NCBI GenBank assembly: GCA_030407315.1
Contig: JALQPE010002459.1
Coordinates: forward strand, 1-64,000
DNA length: 64,000 bases
Direction of reading: 5' to 3'
Source: Asparagopsis taxiformis
Taxonomy: Eukaryota > Rhodophyta > Florideophyceae > Bonnemaisoniales > Bonnemaisoniaceae
Of this stretch, positions 19,848 to 30,265 are shown in pieces. Within the stretch, counting starts at the first letter, position 1. Each line of letters opens with the position of its first letter. The notes under the pieces were generated by a model. That model worked only from the letters and a program-made list of their open reading frames with translations. It searched no databases and was not told the origin of the DNA. The translations under genes were made by a program, and so were the position numbers.

Positions 19848-20790
19848 AGGATGGACGAAGGTACGTGCGCGAATCTTGAGGGTATGCATTGAGGGAAGCG
19901 TGGGTTTTGAGTTTGACTGTTTCCGTTGATGCGATATTTTTCATTGGAAGCCTGTTGACTCATGGTGTGTATTGAGCGGAGGATGGAAGAGAGGTACGTG
20001 AAGTTTTGAAAGTGTGCTGCGAGGGAAGGTTGGTTTTGAGTCTGACTGTTGTAGTTGATTCCGATGTTGTGTAGATGATGCAGGAATGTTGATGACGGAA
20101 GGTAAGTTTCATTGAGTGCCAAGATGTGCTTTGCGAAGGTATGGACTGCTGACTATGATTATTATTCATTGCAAGGTTTTTGGATCATGGTTTGTATTGT
20201 GTGTAGGATGGATGAGAGGTACATTTGCGAGTTCTCAGGGTATGTAGCGAGGGAAACGTTGGTTTCCAATCTGACTGTTGCGATTGATTCCGATGTTGCG
20301 TAGGTGATGGAGGAATAGTGATGACGGAAGGTAAGTCACATTGGGCGCCAAGACCGGTTGTGCGAAGATGCGGAATGCTGACTACTTTTCTTGGCTACAC
20401 GATTACGTGACTTATGGTTTTTATTGTGTGCAGGATGGAACAGGTAAGGTAAGTGTGCGAGTTTTGAAAGTAAGCAGCGAGGGAAGGTTGGTTTTGGGTC
20501 TGACTGTTGTGGTTGATTCCGATGTTGTGTAGATGGTGCAGGAATGTTGATGACAGAAGGTAAGTTTCACTGAGCACCAAGACTTGTTTTGCGAAGATAT
20601 GGACTGCTGACTTTGATTATTCATTGGAAGGTTTTTGGATCATGGTTTGTATTTTGTGTAGGATGGATGATTCACTCATCCTCTCGGAGAGGTAAGTAAG
20701 GGAGTTTCTAGGATATCTGTCGTGGTAAGCGTTGCTTTTGAATCTGACTGTTGGGGTTGATGTTTTTGTATGTGATGCAGGAGTGGTGAA
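19848..20790 (+). repeat. Tandem array, unit about 227 bp, five units
   Basis: Units begin with AGGATGGA at about 19848, 19980, 20205, 20432 and 20660. Three spacings are 226-227 bp; the first unit has lost about 95 bp. Each unit contains GTTGATTCCGATGTTG, TGATGACGGAAGGTAAGT and TGTATTGTGTGTAG variants. Units two and four are the most alike. Confidence 0.8.
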
Positions 20791-20832
20791 GCAGGAACGG
20801 CAGGACTGAAGGAGAGTGAAGAAGGGATCTAG
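19982..20832 (+). CDS. Candidate gene with tandemly duplicated micro-exons (3' part)
   Basis: Every array unit offers consensus splice signals. Candidate exons are 19982-19993, 20084-20101, 20207-20218, 20313-20330, 20434-20448, 20542-20559, 20662-20691 and 20781-20832 (12, 18, 12, 18, 15, 18, 30 nt, then the terminal exon). Introns are 89-105 bp, begin GTAAGT, GTACGT or GTACAT, mostly end TGTAG/TGCAG, and contain CTGAC branch-like words. All exon junctions split an AGG codon (AG|G). Read in that phase the exons stay open and encode a decapeptide repeat RM(E/D)ERN(V/S)DDG, ending GTAGLKESEEGI-stop at 20830-20832. A second phase is also open for part of the way. The 5' end is unresolved. The model rests on splice-signal reading alone. 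Confidence 0.4.
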
Positions 20833-21135
20833 GAAGATGGGGAATGAAGCTGTGAGGTGTTTCTGGTATGTGTATATTTTCGGGCATACGATAGAAGTGA
20901 GAGTGGGTTTCAAGTGGTGTAAGATTTTGCTGACCATGTTCGTGTTTGATGTCTTGATGATTTAATGGGCTGGGGTGGTGTCGAGGAAAGCGGGATGGAA
21001 TTGGGAAGGAGCGGATTTTTTGTAATCAAGGTCGTGAGGGTTCTTGAAGTATGTGCGGATGGTGGTTCATGGCGTTCGGATGGTAGGGAGAACGCGATGG
21101 TGAGGGAGATGGGTGATCGACGATATGCTGACAGG
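20833..21135. other. No gene recognised
   Basis: G-rich spacer between the micro-exon array and the 24-bp repeat; nothing supported. Confidence 0.4.
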
Positions 21136-21279
21136 TATTTTGTATTCCGGCTGGATACGTATTTCATATTCTGGCTGGATACATATTCCGTATTCTGCGT
21201 GGATACGTATTTCCTATTCTAACCGGGTATTTATTTCCTATTCTGACCAGATATGTATTTCCTATTCTAGAGAGACGTA
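21136..21279 (+). repeat. 24-bp tandem repeat, six units
   Basis: Six units of 24 bp start at 21136, with the consensus beginning TATTTCxTATTCTGGCTGG and ending in GATACG-like sequence. Because 24 is a multiple of three, the plus strand encodes an octapeptide YF(I/V)F.LDT for three units before stops appear. No gene context supports translation. Confidence 0.8.
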
Positions 21280-21392
21280 TTGTATACGAGCAGTTTCGTA
21301 AATGAGAGAATAAAATACGGTCCGATATGGGCCCTGAATTTACCATCCGCTGTAATTTCTTCCCTCCCGGTTTTCGCTGATATATTGTATAC

Positions 21393-21743
21393 TGGACGTC
21401 GGGTCCTAGTATTCCGCCATATGTACTAGAGAAAGTGGATGTCGGGTCCTAGTATTCCGCCAAACGTACTAGAGAAAGTGGATGTCGGGCCCTAGTATTC
21501 CGCCAAACATTCTAGAGAAAGTGGATGTCGGGTCCTAGTATTCCGCCATATGTACTAGAGAAAGTGGATGTCGGGCCCTAGTATTCCGCCATATGTACTA
21601 GAGAAAGTGGACGTCCGCATCCAAAAATTTTTTATTTTTTTTTGGACGCGGACGTTCATTTGTTCTAGTAAATCTCGGGGCCGACTAGGACCCGTACTAG
21701 AGAGACTGGACGTCCGCGTCCACTTCCGAAAACACAGACGGCC
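21393..21743 (+). repeat. 43-bp minisatellite (five units) with terminal hairpin
   Basis: Five 43-bp units start at 21393, 21436, 21479, 21522 and 21565, each TGGATGTCGGGTCCTAGTAT-like and ending TACTAGAGAAAG. A hairpin follows (TGGACGTCCGCATCCAAAAA against TTTGGACGCGGACGTTCA). The right end, TGGACGTCCGCGTCCA then CTTCCGAAAACACAGACG, matches the 13.5 kb copy. It abuts and truncates the minus-strand gene at 21744. Confidence 0.85.
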
Positions 21744-23993
21744 TTGCGCTCTAACGTCGCCTCGCGTCCAGCCGCGTCCTTAAGTGTTTTTTCAGCCTCG
21801 TGCACGAGACTCACCGCTTCGTCGCGCGTTGCGTTCGCTTTGCTAAGGCGCGCCGCAGCGTCGTCGCGCGCTTGCGCAATCGTCGTCACCCGTGCCACCG
21901 CCTCGTCACGGCTCTGCTCGACCGACGCCAGACGCGCCAGCGCTTCGCTGCGGCCCTCCACGGCGGAAGCCATTCGCGCCAAAGCGTCGTCGCGAGCTCC
22001 TTCGAGCAACACCACGCGCGCCAACGCCTCTTCCCGGCCCTTTTCGGCGGCGGCAAGCTGGCCCCGCAACACGTTCGCGTCTGATTCGGCCAAAACAGCA
22101 CCCGCCTCGTTGACAGCAGTCGCCGCGTCACTTGCCGCCACGTTATCATCCGTTGCCTCACCTGCGCCCGTGCGGCTGCCCGCAGCAGCACCGTCACCTG
22201 CGCCGCTTTTCGCCGCGCTGCTGACCGCCGCCCCGCCGTCGCCCGCACTGCTGGACGCCGCAGCCCCGCCGTGCCCGGAAGACGCCGCTTTCAAGGCCTG
22301 CAACTCGTTGTACACCTTCACGTACTCCGCGCGCAGCGCCGCGTCGAGTCGCTCGACGTCGATAGGAGCGCGCGGTGGCTCGGAGAAAAGAGAATACCGG
22401 CCGTCTCGGAAGCGCCGACGCTCGATCGCCAACAACGCCGCCATGCCAAGGTACTGCGCATACTCGCGCGAATCGGTCGCGCGCATAACGTGCAGTTCGT
22501 TAGTTGATAGCGCGGATAACACGGCATCAACGGTAACGACATCGCGCGCTTCTAAATTCGCAAACGCGTCGCGCGACGGATTGCGCGGCGACTTGAGAAG
22601 GAGATGTGGAATTTCAGTATGCCGGTGAACGCCAAGCGAACCATGCGCCCAGTCGACGACGCCGTGCTCCGCGCTCCAGGGCAACCATTGCCCGCCCTCC
22701 TTGAAGTCCATGCCAGGCGCGAGATCGAAAACCGGAGTTTCGTCCCACGCGCACGCGCGATGCTCCGTCAGGAGACTCTCGAGGTGCGCCGCCGTATACG
22801 TTCCGCCCCGCACGATCGCCGAAACGCCGACGCGCTCGATTCCCGCGATCAGTTTTTCGTTTAAGCGCAAGAAGCGGCGCTCGACGTAAGCGACGTGAAG
22901 CCACGCGGCGGCAACCATCACCACCCACTCGCTCAGAGCAATAGCCCAGAAATACGAACGAGCCTCGACCGGAACGTCGCGCCCGAGCAGTACCGACGGC
23001 GCGTAATGGAACACGCAGGGAAGCGGCACCGACAACGAGTCGGGCGCTTCCGGCCAATCGCGCGCATCGTAACGCGGGAAGAAAGCGGCGACGCGGTCAT
23101 CAGGAAACTCGCGAAATTCGATATCGCGATACGTAACGAAGTAGCCCGACGTGCGCCGCAAACGCAACTCGCGCCGCGCTTCCGGGCGCATATCCGCGTT
23201 CAGGAACCATGGCACGCTCGCCTCCCCTTCGTGCTCGACGTCGTTCCACGGAACGCCGCCGTCAAGTAAGAAGCCCGCACTGGGCGCCGCGGCCCATGGA
23301 TCGACTCGCGCAAATTCGTCGCGACGCATCACGCGCAACCGGGCCAAGTGGCGTACGAGTCGTTCGTCGGCTTCGTCTTCGAGAAAATACGCGTCGCACG
23401 GTAAGTTCGCGGGGACCGCCAAATCGCACAACGCCGATTCGCGCCGCGCGTCCCACACCGCTTGCGCATCCTTATGGCCGGGTAACACGGCATAGCGTGA
23501 CACATCAGCGATGCGCGTCCACTGGAAGCGCTGCGGGTAGAAGTGGCGACGGCCCAATTCCGCCCACGTCGGCATAGGGCGTGGCATGAAACGGAACGCG
23601 ATCGGGTCGTCGTAGCGCGCGCGGAATCGACTCGGGAGCGTCTTGCGCGACCGACGGAAGCGAAACGGACGCAGGCGCAGGAACCGAACGAAGCGGGACG
23701 CCGCTCCCAGAACGCGCAGCAGACGCAGAAGTTGGAGTCGCGGTCGCATCCACCGTAGCGACAACGTCAGACGACGCGACGACGCCACTGCCGCCACGGC
23801 CGCTCGCGGTTACGGGTACGGTTGAGGAGGATGCTTGCGCCATGGACATGTAATAGGGACTCTCCGGGCTTGAAAGAGAAGGAAACGCGATGCGCGCAGG
23901 GCGAGGAGACGCGTTCGTGGGCGTCGACGGTTCGTCGCGAAGCGCAGCGCCGGCGCGAAGCCAACTCGGCAGAGCGTTATTATCGCGCGACAT
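21744..23993 (-). pseudogene. GC-rich coiled-coil protein of unknown family, 3'-truncated
   Basis: The coding sense starts at ATG 23993 with a Ser/Ala/Pro-rich leader (about 125 residues). It changes frame at a GC dinucleotide run (23615-23624) and continues as a globular region (MPTWAELGRRHFYPQRFQW; ALSEWVVMVAAAWLHVAYVE; DETPVFDLAPGMDFKEGGQW). It ends in an Ala-rich coiled coil of six 14-residue repeats such as RDDALARMASAVEG, RSEALARLASVEQS and RDEAVARVTTIAQA. The frame then runs into minisatellite (VCVFGSGRGR), so the true C-terminus is lost. A two-base GC slip would account for the break. Composition is far more GC-rich than neighbouring genes, suggesting a different origin. I recognise no family. 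Confidence 0.5.
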
Positions 23994-25127
23994 CACGAAG
24001 CGCGAGCGCGTGTGGCGTTAACGGAGCGAACGCGCGCGGGATGGAGAAGAAGGATGGAATGGAGACAGAAGGATGGAAGAGAAGCAGAAGGATGGAAGAG
24101 AAGAAGAAGATTGGAAGAGGAGAACAAGACAGAAGAGAGCTGAAGGTGTGCACAAGAACGTTTCGCGCGAGGACGCACTGTGAAGTTAGTCGGGGGGAGT
24201 GTGGCGCAATTTAAGTTGGTCGATGGAACCGATGCGAGCGCGCGCGTTTACGTTAGTCCGCAAACATCCGTTTGAGTTAGTTTAGTAAGCGAGCGTACGC
24301 GTGGCGCCTTGATTACGTGTCACGGAGCGTCAATGCGAGCGCGGGCGCGCGTACGTTGCCACGAAACCGCAAGCCGCGCCACGTGTAGCGATTTCCGCGA
24401 ATTTCCCTTTATTTCCCTTTTTGGGTTTTTTATGACGAAAGTCTTTTTCCCAAAATATTTCCCTTTTTGCGTGCGAGCGTGCGGCGGCCGCCGGCCGGCC
24501 ACACAAGGACAGTCTGTCCCAAGTAAGTTAGCTATTAGTGGTCGCATGGCTTCGCACCCTACCAATAAACAGTCAGCACTTTCGCAGCTACGAGTTAAGC
24601 GTTGAGCGCGTCGCGAGGACCGATTGTGTTACGACGTTGCGTGCGGATTGCTCACGATCGCCGACGTACGTGCGCGCGCGCCGCGTTTACCGACCGTCGA
24701 ATTGCGTCGCACCGCGAGACCGCGCGTTGCGTCGCATACCGCTAGGCCAGGGATTTACGGCCCCTGCGTGGATCGTGTTGAGCTCGAGTTTACTCGGTGA
24801 TCTCACTCTGAGATCACGGCTTGCGCCGGCCCGCGAATCCCGTGTTGCGATCGACCCTGCGCGTTCCGCCGTTGTACCACCCGATCGCCTCCGCGACCGA
24901 GCGACGTGCGAAACGCAAGTTCACGAGCGCGTTACGGTTCAACACGCCCTGACAAGGCAAGCGATTCTAGAACTCTCTTAGTGACCGCCATCCCGGCTGG
25001 TCCTACATACACCTCACGAGGAAGATAATATTTCTTGTGTTCCGATCAATCACCCTTGCTCGCGTTTGGTCTCTCTATCTGCTGGGAAGTCTAGCCATAA
25101 GGTGTAAGTTTGTTTAAACAAAAAAAT
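23994..25127. other. GC-rich upstream region, no firm gene
   Basis: Contains a GGATGGAA/AGAAGAAG purine tract (24040-24125), CG-rich words and a CGGCCGCCGGCCGGCC stretch near 24485. The plus-strand frame at 24538-24981 is open but shows no domain and is easily explained by high GC. May include the promoter of the minus-strand gene starting at 23993. Confidence 0.4.
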
Positions 25128-25235
25128 ACCTGGCTGGTTGACAAGCTCCACATCGACGTGAGGAATTCCACTGTGGAATTGCACACGTCGATGTGGAGGT
25201 CGTCAACTTGTCTCATCTCGACTTGCCAGCCAGGT
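25128..25235. repeat. 108-bp imperfect hairpin
   Basis: The left arm begins ACCTGGCTGGTTGACAAGCT and includes CCACATCGACGTG; the right arm includes CACGTCGATGTGG and ends CCAGCCAGGT. The arms pair throughout except for an 18-base insertion in the right arm and small mismatches. The centre is itself palindromic (GAATTCCACTGTGGAATT). A GTTTAAAC palindrome lies just upstream. It could be a foldback element or a hairpin RNA; no flanking duplication was seen. Confidence 0.75.
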
Positions 25236-25967
25236 AACAGCATTTCTTTTTGTGTGCTTCCTAGGACAAGTGTCCTACTCTCGTTTCTGTCACGATTTCG
25301 TTCTGTTCGTCACACTTCTTAAAGTCGAACATGAACAAACCGATTTCTGCAACAAACTCACCGCCGCCGCTACTTTTTCAGAAACATTTCACATTTGAAC
25401 CGTGAACAGAACTGTTCACAACTTGACCCCTGGATACTATTCTTGGAATATGTGGTGCCTGCTGAATCGCTGAGCTACAAAATACCGTAAAAATTCCTAC
25501 TTTGGCTTTTTCCAAAACCCTCTAGTGTAACTCGTTGCACTGCCGAAATGATGGCGGGAAGGCTATATTGATTGGATGTCAAAATATAACAGTGCTATTT
25601 ATAAAAAGAAGTAGTCTACTCAAACGCGTTGGACATGAGCCATCTCGCGGAGGCGAAAGCCGGTTGCAACGGATAAACTTACAGAACCATTAACACAAAT
25701 CGGAACCGTTTCACGCGACCAACTATCAAATCCCGCAGACGAACGAATAGTCGTGCAAGAAATTGAATTGACATCCACCGCATTGGAAGCAGCAAGCGCA
25801 TCGTCCAACCAACCAATCACTCTCATATCGCAACGACACAAACGCCTCAAACACTCCGATCATCCATCCATCCATCCAACCGAGGCACATGCGAATATAA
25901 CACACACACGCACGCAGGCACACCCGTCGCCTCATCTCCGCGGCTCGAAAAACCAGCCCCATCAACG
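25236..25967. other. Upstream region of the 25968 secreted-protein gene
   Basis: AT-rich to 25,620, then CAT/CCA-rich and ACACAC-rich up to the ATG. A TATTTATAAAAAG stretch near 25,597 is a possible but distant TATA element. Confidence 0.35.
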
Positions 25968-26423
25968 ATGCGCCGTCTCATCGCGACGCTACATCTGCTG
26001 CTACTGCTGCACGCCGCGCTGTGCACACGGGCGCTCGGCAGGGAAGTGCCGGCGGCGCGTTGCACGCGCGCGCGCATCCGGGCGGATCTGGGCTGCGCGT
26101 GCTATCTGACGTGGCGCGGGCTGTTTGAAAGCGCGAATGCGGACGCGTTACTGCGCGTGTGTCGCGAGGCATTCCGACCGGCGTTTGCGCACACGCGTCC
26201 GATGCGTCTGCGAAGGTTTTGTGCACGATATGTGCGCGAGGATGGCGTGCTGGATCGCGACGTCGCGCAGAGAAGGATTGTGCGCACGGCGCGCATTTGT
26301 CGCGATGGTATGGTGGTTGGCGACGCGGTGCGACGCGGGGAAGAGCTGTTATGCGCGCGTGGTGCGCGTGTGTCCGTGCGCAGGGTTTTGGGCGTTTTGC
26401 AGCGCTGGGAGAGGCCTAGTTGA
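25968..26423 (+). CDS. Small secreted six-cysteine protein
   Basis: 151 codons from ATG 25968. The N-terminus is a textbook signal peptide (MRRLIATLHLLLLLHAALCT). The mature part has the cysteine pattern C-x10-C-x-C-x19-C-x19-C-x25-C plus one further Cys, with LGCACYLTWRGLF around the C-x-C pair and RVCREAFRP after it. The same spacing recurs in the proteins at 27083, 53554 and 58269, so I treat all four as one family. Arg content is high. It converges on the family member at 27083-26649 with a 225-base gap. I do not recognise the family; secretion and disulphide stabilisation are inferred. Confidence 0.7.
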   Translation: MRRLIATLHLLLLLHAALCTRALGREVPAARCTRARIRADLGCACYLTWRGLFESANADALLRVCREAFRPAFAHTRPMRLRRFCARYVREDGVLDRDVAQRRIVRTARICRDGMVVGDAVRRGEELLCARGARVSVRRVLGVLQRWERPS

Positions 26424-26648
26424 GTTAGTTTTGTTTTGTTCGTTGGTGTAAATGAGTGTTTGTTGGATCGGGTTGGGAGGACAGAGGTGTACTGGCGCGC
26501 ATTGATGGCAAGTTGGACATATTGTTAGGGTTGTGATGACACGTGTACTGGGTAAGAATGGTGCTTTACTTCACGTCACGTAGCGCATGCATCCCTTGCG
26601 ACCCGCTGGTGCGCCACACTGCAAGTGTAGTCGGCTAGACGCGCGACG

Positions 26649-27083
26649 TTAGAAATCTCGGCACACTAGCGGCTGTGCTCGGTTGAATTCGTTTCTGATA
26701 AATCGGCGGCTTCCTCCGCAACGCGTGAGGATGCGCGTCACATTGCGCAGATTTCGGCGAATGGCAAACACCGATCGGCGTCCAACCGTGCAGAAACTCG
26801 CTAGTTCTGGTAATGTCACCCCGAAAGCTCGGCTGCATAGATCGATCTCGCGCTCCAGCTCCCGCGGTCGTAGCACCCCGATGAACCGCAGATAGCACAG
26901 ACATCCCGTGGCGTCTCTCAGATTGGCGCGACAAAACTCATCTCGATCGGTCGTCATTCGCATTCCTGAAGACCCTATCTTCGACACCTCTTCCACTTGC
27001 GTGCCGGATGATGCTTGTGCATGACTAGCTATCCCGATCATGACTATGCTCAAAATCACATACCTGCTCATATCGCCCCTCAT
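26649..27083 (-). CDS. Small secreted six-cysteine protein
   Basis: 144 codons from ATG 27083; the ATG at 27071 gives a cleaner signal peptide (MSRYVILSIVMIGIASHAQA) and may be the real start. The mature chain has C-x9-C-x-C-x19-C-x14-C-x23-C and a seventh Cys, with TGCLCYLRFIGVL at the C-x-C pair and DLCSRAFGVTL after it. The 19-residue third-to-fourth Cys spacing is identical to the other members although sequence identity is low, which argues for an old, selected family. A TATAAAG lies 84 bases upstream of ATG 27083. Function unknown. Confidence 0.7.
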   Translation of the reverse strand: MRGDMSRYVILSIVMIGIASHAQASSGTQVEEVSKIGSSGMRMTTDRDEFCRANLRDATGCLCYLRFIGVLRPRELEREIDLCSRAFGVTLPELASFCTVGRRSVFAIRRNLRNVTRILTRCGGSRRFIRNEFNRAQPLVCRDF

Positions 27084-27166
27084 TTTCTTGCCGTCTGCTT
27101 GGATGGTTTCCCTCTGCCTCGGCTTGTCCTGCTTGTCTGTGGATGGGATTGTGCGATTATGCAGAG

Positions 27167-27173
27167 CTTTATA
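27167..27173 (-). promoter_or_regulatory. TATA-like element of the 27083 gene
   Basis: Minus-strand TATAAAG, 84 bases before ATG 27083. This is a plausible core promoter distance when a short 5' UTR is allowed. Confidence 0.45.
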
Positions 27174-30100
27174 GATGTTCTTTGATTCTGAAATGTCCAG
27201 CGTCTACCTGTCTTCGTTGTCTTTGCGTCAAATCAAGAGCAGGAGATGTGGCCAAGCGTTGGGTTTTCTACGCCGACACGCGTTTGACCCGTCCTTGCGA
27301 ATCTTGGATGCATAGTGGATGGTGTGCGTGTAGTAGACAATGGCTGCTCTAAATTGCAGCAAACGCGCAGTCGGTTTTCAGAAGAGCACGCATGGCGACC
27401 GCCTCGTCGCCAGCCGTGTCAGCGCGTCGAAAAATTTGATACCTGCCTAAAAATATGTCGCGTGCACACAGGCCAGGTGTCGATCCTCTTCTAGGGAATA
27501 TCTGCTTGCGGATAATTGGTAGTGATGGCGACGAATCCTCCCACCTGCGTTTGGATCGCGGTTGCGGAATGTCTTCAATCGGGTTCAGGGGCACGCAACG
27601 TTTTGGCGACGATCTGACACATGCAATTCAAGACCTACATCAGTGGAAAAGTCGGTAGACGCGTTGATAAACATACTATGCTTCGCTGTGCATCACAAGG
27701 TGACAACTGGTTTTAATCCCGTTTGGTTCACTGTCTGCTGGGAGTTGCACAGTTATATGCTCGGTTAGTTTTGTGTCTGGTATCGTTCAATATAGCAGCG
27801 TCTTACTAGTTGAAAGGCCTATCCTCAAGAGGGTAAGTCGTACGAGTAACGGTTGCTATTCAGAATCTGGGTTTGCACATTCGATATGTGCCTGAATTTC
27901 AAATCCAAGCACCTCATCAGTGAATCTCTCCGGCAATTGTTTCTCTGTGATGTCATGGGCACAACGTGGTTACACGATTTACGGAGCGAAAAAGCGGAAC
28001 CTCTTACGAAATCTGGTGAACGCAACTGTAATTGCCCAGCCGCACGGTCAGGAATACATGATGAATCCCGGTTGAAATTGTGAAACAGAATGCGATGCGG
28101 TTGAAGCAGTGACGTGGGGAGTGCTGGACGGGAATGTCAAGGGAACTATAGAGTTGTCACGGCAGGAAGAGATGCTTGACAGCGTGCTTGAACCTTTTGT
28201 TCTATTCTTATCTCTGCATCAGGAATGAATTTGAAACTGGCCCCGGCAGACTTGCAGTCGTCAGGAACGCAGCAGCCAGGACTCAAAGGCACCAATACGG
28301 CATCTTACGGCGCAGGAACGCATGATTTACAGAAACGGGAGTTGCATCTACGTGAGGTTGGCCGTTCCAGCGCCAGTTTGGTCGTTGCAAGACTTGGCAT
28401 CACCATCTCCGCGGTGGAGATGGAAGAACGGCAGAAAGTGCCGTTTCAGAAATTAGCAAAGTTGGAGATGAATTGGGCGTCATTTCATCTCATCGCACCA
28501 CGTCACATAAACTGCAAGTACGGAGGGTACTCATGTAATTCGGCCGAGCGCGATGCGACGCGGCGCGGCGCAGGATGAGCAGGGCTTGGCGACGGAGGAG
28601 GTCCCCGATGGGACTGCAGTTGTGCACCATGCGGCGTCGATGTGGCGGAAACTGTGGGTGAGCAATGTAGACTCATGTCGAGCTGGACGGCTCAAGTCCT
28701 TGCAAGCACGGGTTTGGTTTTCTCCAATCCACACAGGAAATCTGACGAGGCGCGGCGGTGATTGCTTGCGTGACCGTTAAACATGGCTTAGTGTCCTAGC
28801 GGGATTGGTGCGGCTTGGAGTTGAAGCAGCCGACTTGTATGCCACCAACGGACTTTTCGTTTCACAGCTGTTGTATTTCACACTCTGCTTTTTTCAGCTT
28901 TTATTGCAAACTGAATTAAATTTAGTAACAGTCGAGCTATGTGATGAAATTTATTCGACGACATCATTGAGTAATCGCTTTTGCGCAGACAATTCATCCG
29001 CTCGTTGGCGCTACTCGCGTCGAGCATCTTTGTCATTGGTCCCTTCCATCCACCCACTCTCGAAAGCGTCGTTCATATCGGTGACGAGATGCAATGGACA
29101 CTCGTGTTTGTTCAGATGGATGGCGCAACGATTCTAATGCGACATTCCTCTTTTGCACTGGCGGCACTGACCGCAAACATGTTTAATCTCAACTCGTATC
29201 CTCTGTGTCCTTGCAGGTTCTCTGTTATTCAACACTCGCGACATCATTAATGCTCGTCTATTTCTTGCCAAGATCGTACCCTGTGTAGACTTCTGCTCTT
29301 TTGAATCGTTGCACTATGAGTTGTTTTAGCTGACAACAGTGGAAGCTAACATAACATTATCTTCTCACCTTTACTGCGCCTCTTGCGTTTACCGCCCACC
29401 CCAATTGTCTCCGTGTATAAGGCGCAATCCTGGTGCGAAACATGCAATGCTCGCGACTGTGTTGTCTTCATGCTGTCATACTGGCTCGCTTCAGAGAAAC
29501 AACTGCGAAGAAAACACTGCCCCGTGCTCCAAGAAAGGCGTCCATGGTATAATGTAGCAACCACATCTTCCATCACTGTCATGCAACATTACATTGGATG
29601 CTGTGATTCACTCTTCTTCTCCGGAGCCTCCTTTCGCTACGCGTATGTACACCGGTAATCATGTTCCAAAGTAGGAGGATCCTTGGGCAAAGGCGGGGGG
29701 AAAATTACACGGCTCATGCTGGTACATGCGTTGCATTCCCAAAGCAAGAAGGCCGTAAATGCCATTTCATTTCCGCACTAGCGCTCGTCTCGAGCCTTAC
29801 GTCATTTGACGAAAATTGCTGTCGATCGCATCATCACGCTGCACATAATACGCCAACATCTTTTTTTCTTGTGTCCCAACACGAGAAAACATGCCACCTG
29901 CTGGACATTGATGCGTTGGGTGCGCTGTGCAACTTTTGTGCTGATCGTCCAAACACTTTTCCAGGAATGCTTTGCGTTGACGCAGCAACCACTACAGTGC
30001 CCAAGCGCACCCGGCGCGATGTGTATATAGCTGTCGCATGGGGCTGTTTCATACGGCTGTAGGTCGCAACCATCTCAACGATCAGCCGGGTCTGAAAAAA

Positions 30101-30211
30101 AGTTTTTGGCAAGTATCGCAAGCGACGTTTCACGCAATGGACAGCACGTTTCCCGCAACCGGTGCCGATTTTCAAGCGATTTCCTCCGCATCATTCATGG
30201 ACGCTTTTATG
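27174..30211. other. Long stretch without a firm gene
   Basis: Several short open frames exist (for example ATG 28225 to 28578, reading MNLKLAPADLQSSGTQQPG and then VEMEERQKVPFQKLAKLEMN), but none has a recognisable domain or clear codon bias. Some may be exons of the gene ending at 30265. Confidence 0.3.
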
Positions 30212-30265
30212 GACTTTCGCAGATCCAAGGACAAGAACACTTCTAATGCCACACAAGCCGCATAG
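30212..30265 (+). other. Conserved C-terminal coding peptide, copy A
   Basis: Encodes DFRRSKDKNTSNATQAA and stops with TAG at 30263-30265. Copy B at 38924-38977 encodes the same from the second residue on, with eight base differences that are all synonymous, stop codon included (TAG/TAA), plus one Asp/Asn change at the first codon. Upstream and downstream sequences do not match. The open frame reaches back to ATG 30038. The word TTTCGCAG|AT just before the lysine-rich part could be a splice acceptor, so this may be a terminal exon. Confidence 0.6.

Noticed and set aside
21393..21607. CRISPR array
   Set aside because: Units are contiguous 43-bp tandem repeats without spacers, and the DNA is eukaryotic.
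21744..22628. 294-codon plus-strand Ala/Ser/Arg-rich frame opposite the coiled-coil gene
   Set aside because: Complement of a repetitive Ala-rich coding region; the minus strand carries the heptad repeats and globular domain.
24538..24981. 148-codon plus-strand frame in GC-rich sequence
   Set aside because: Frames this long arise by chance at high GC; no motif, start context or partner gene supports it.
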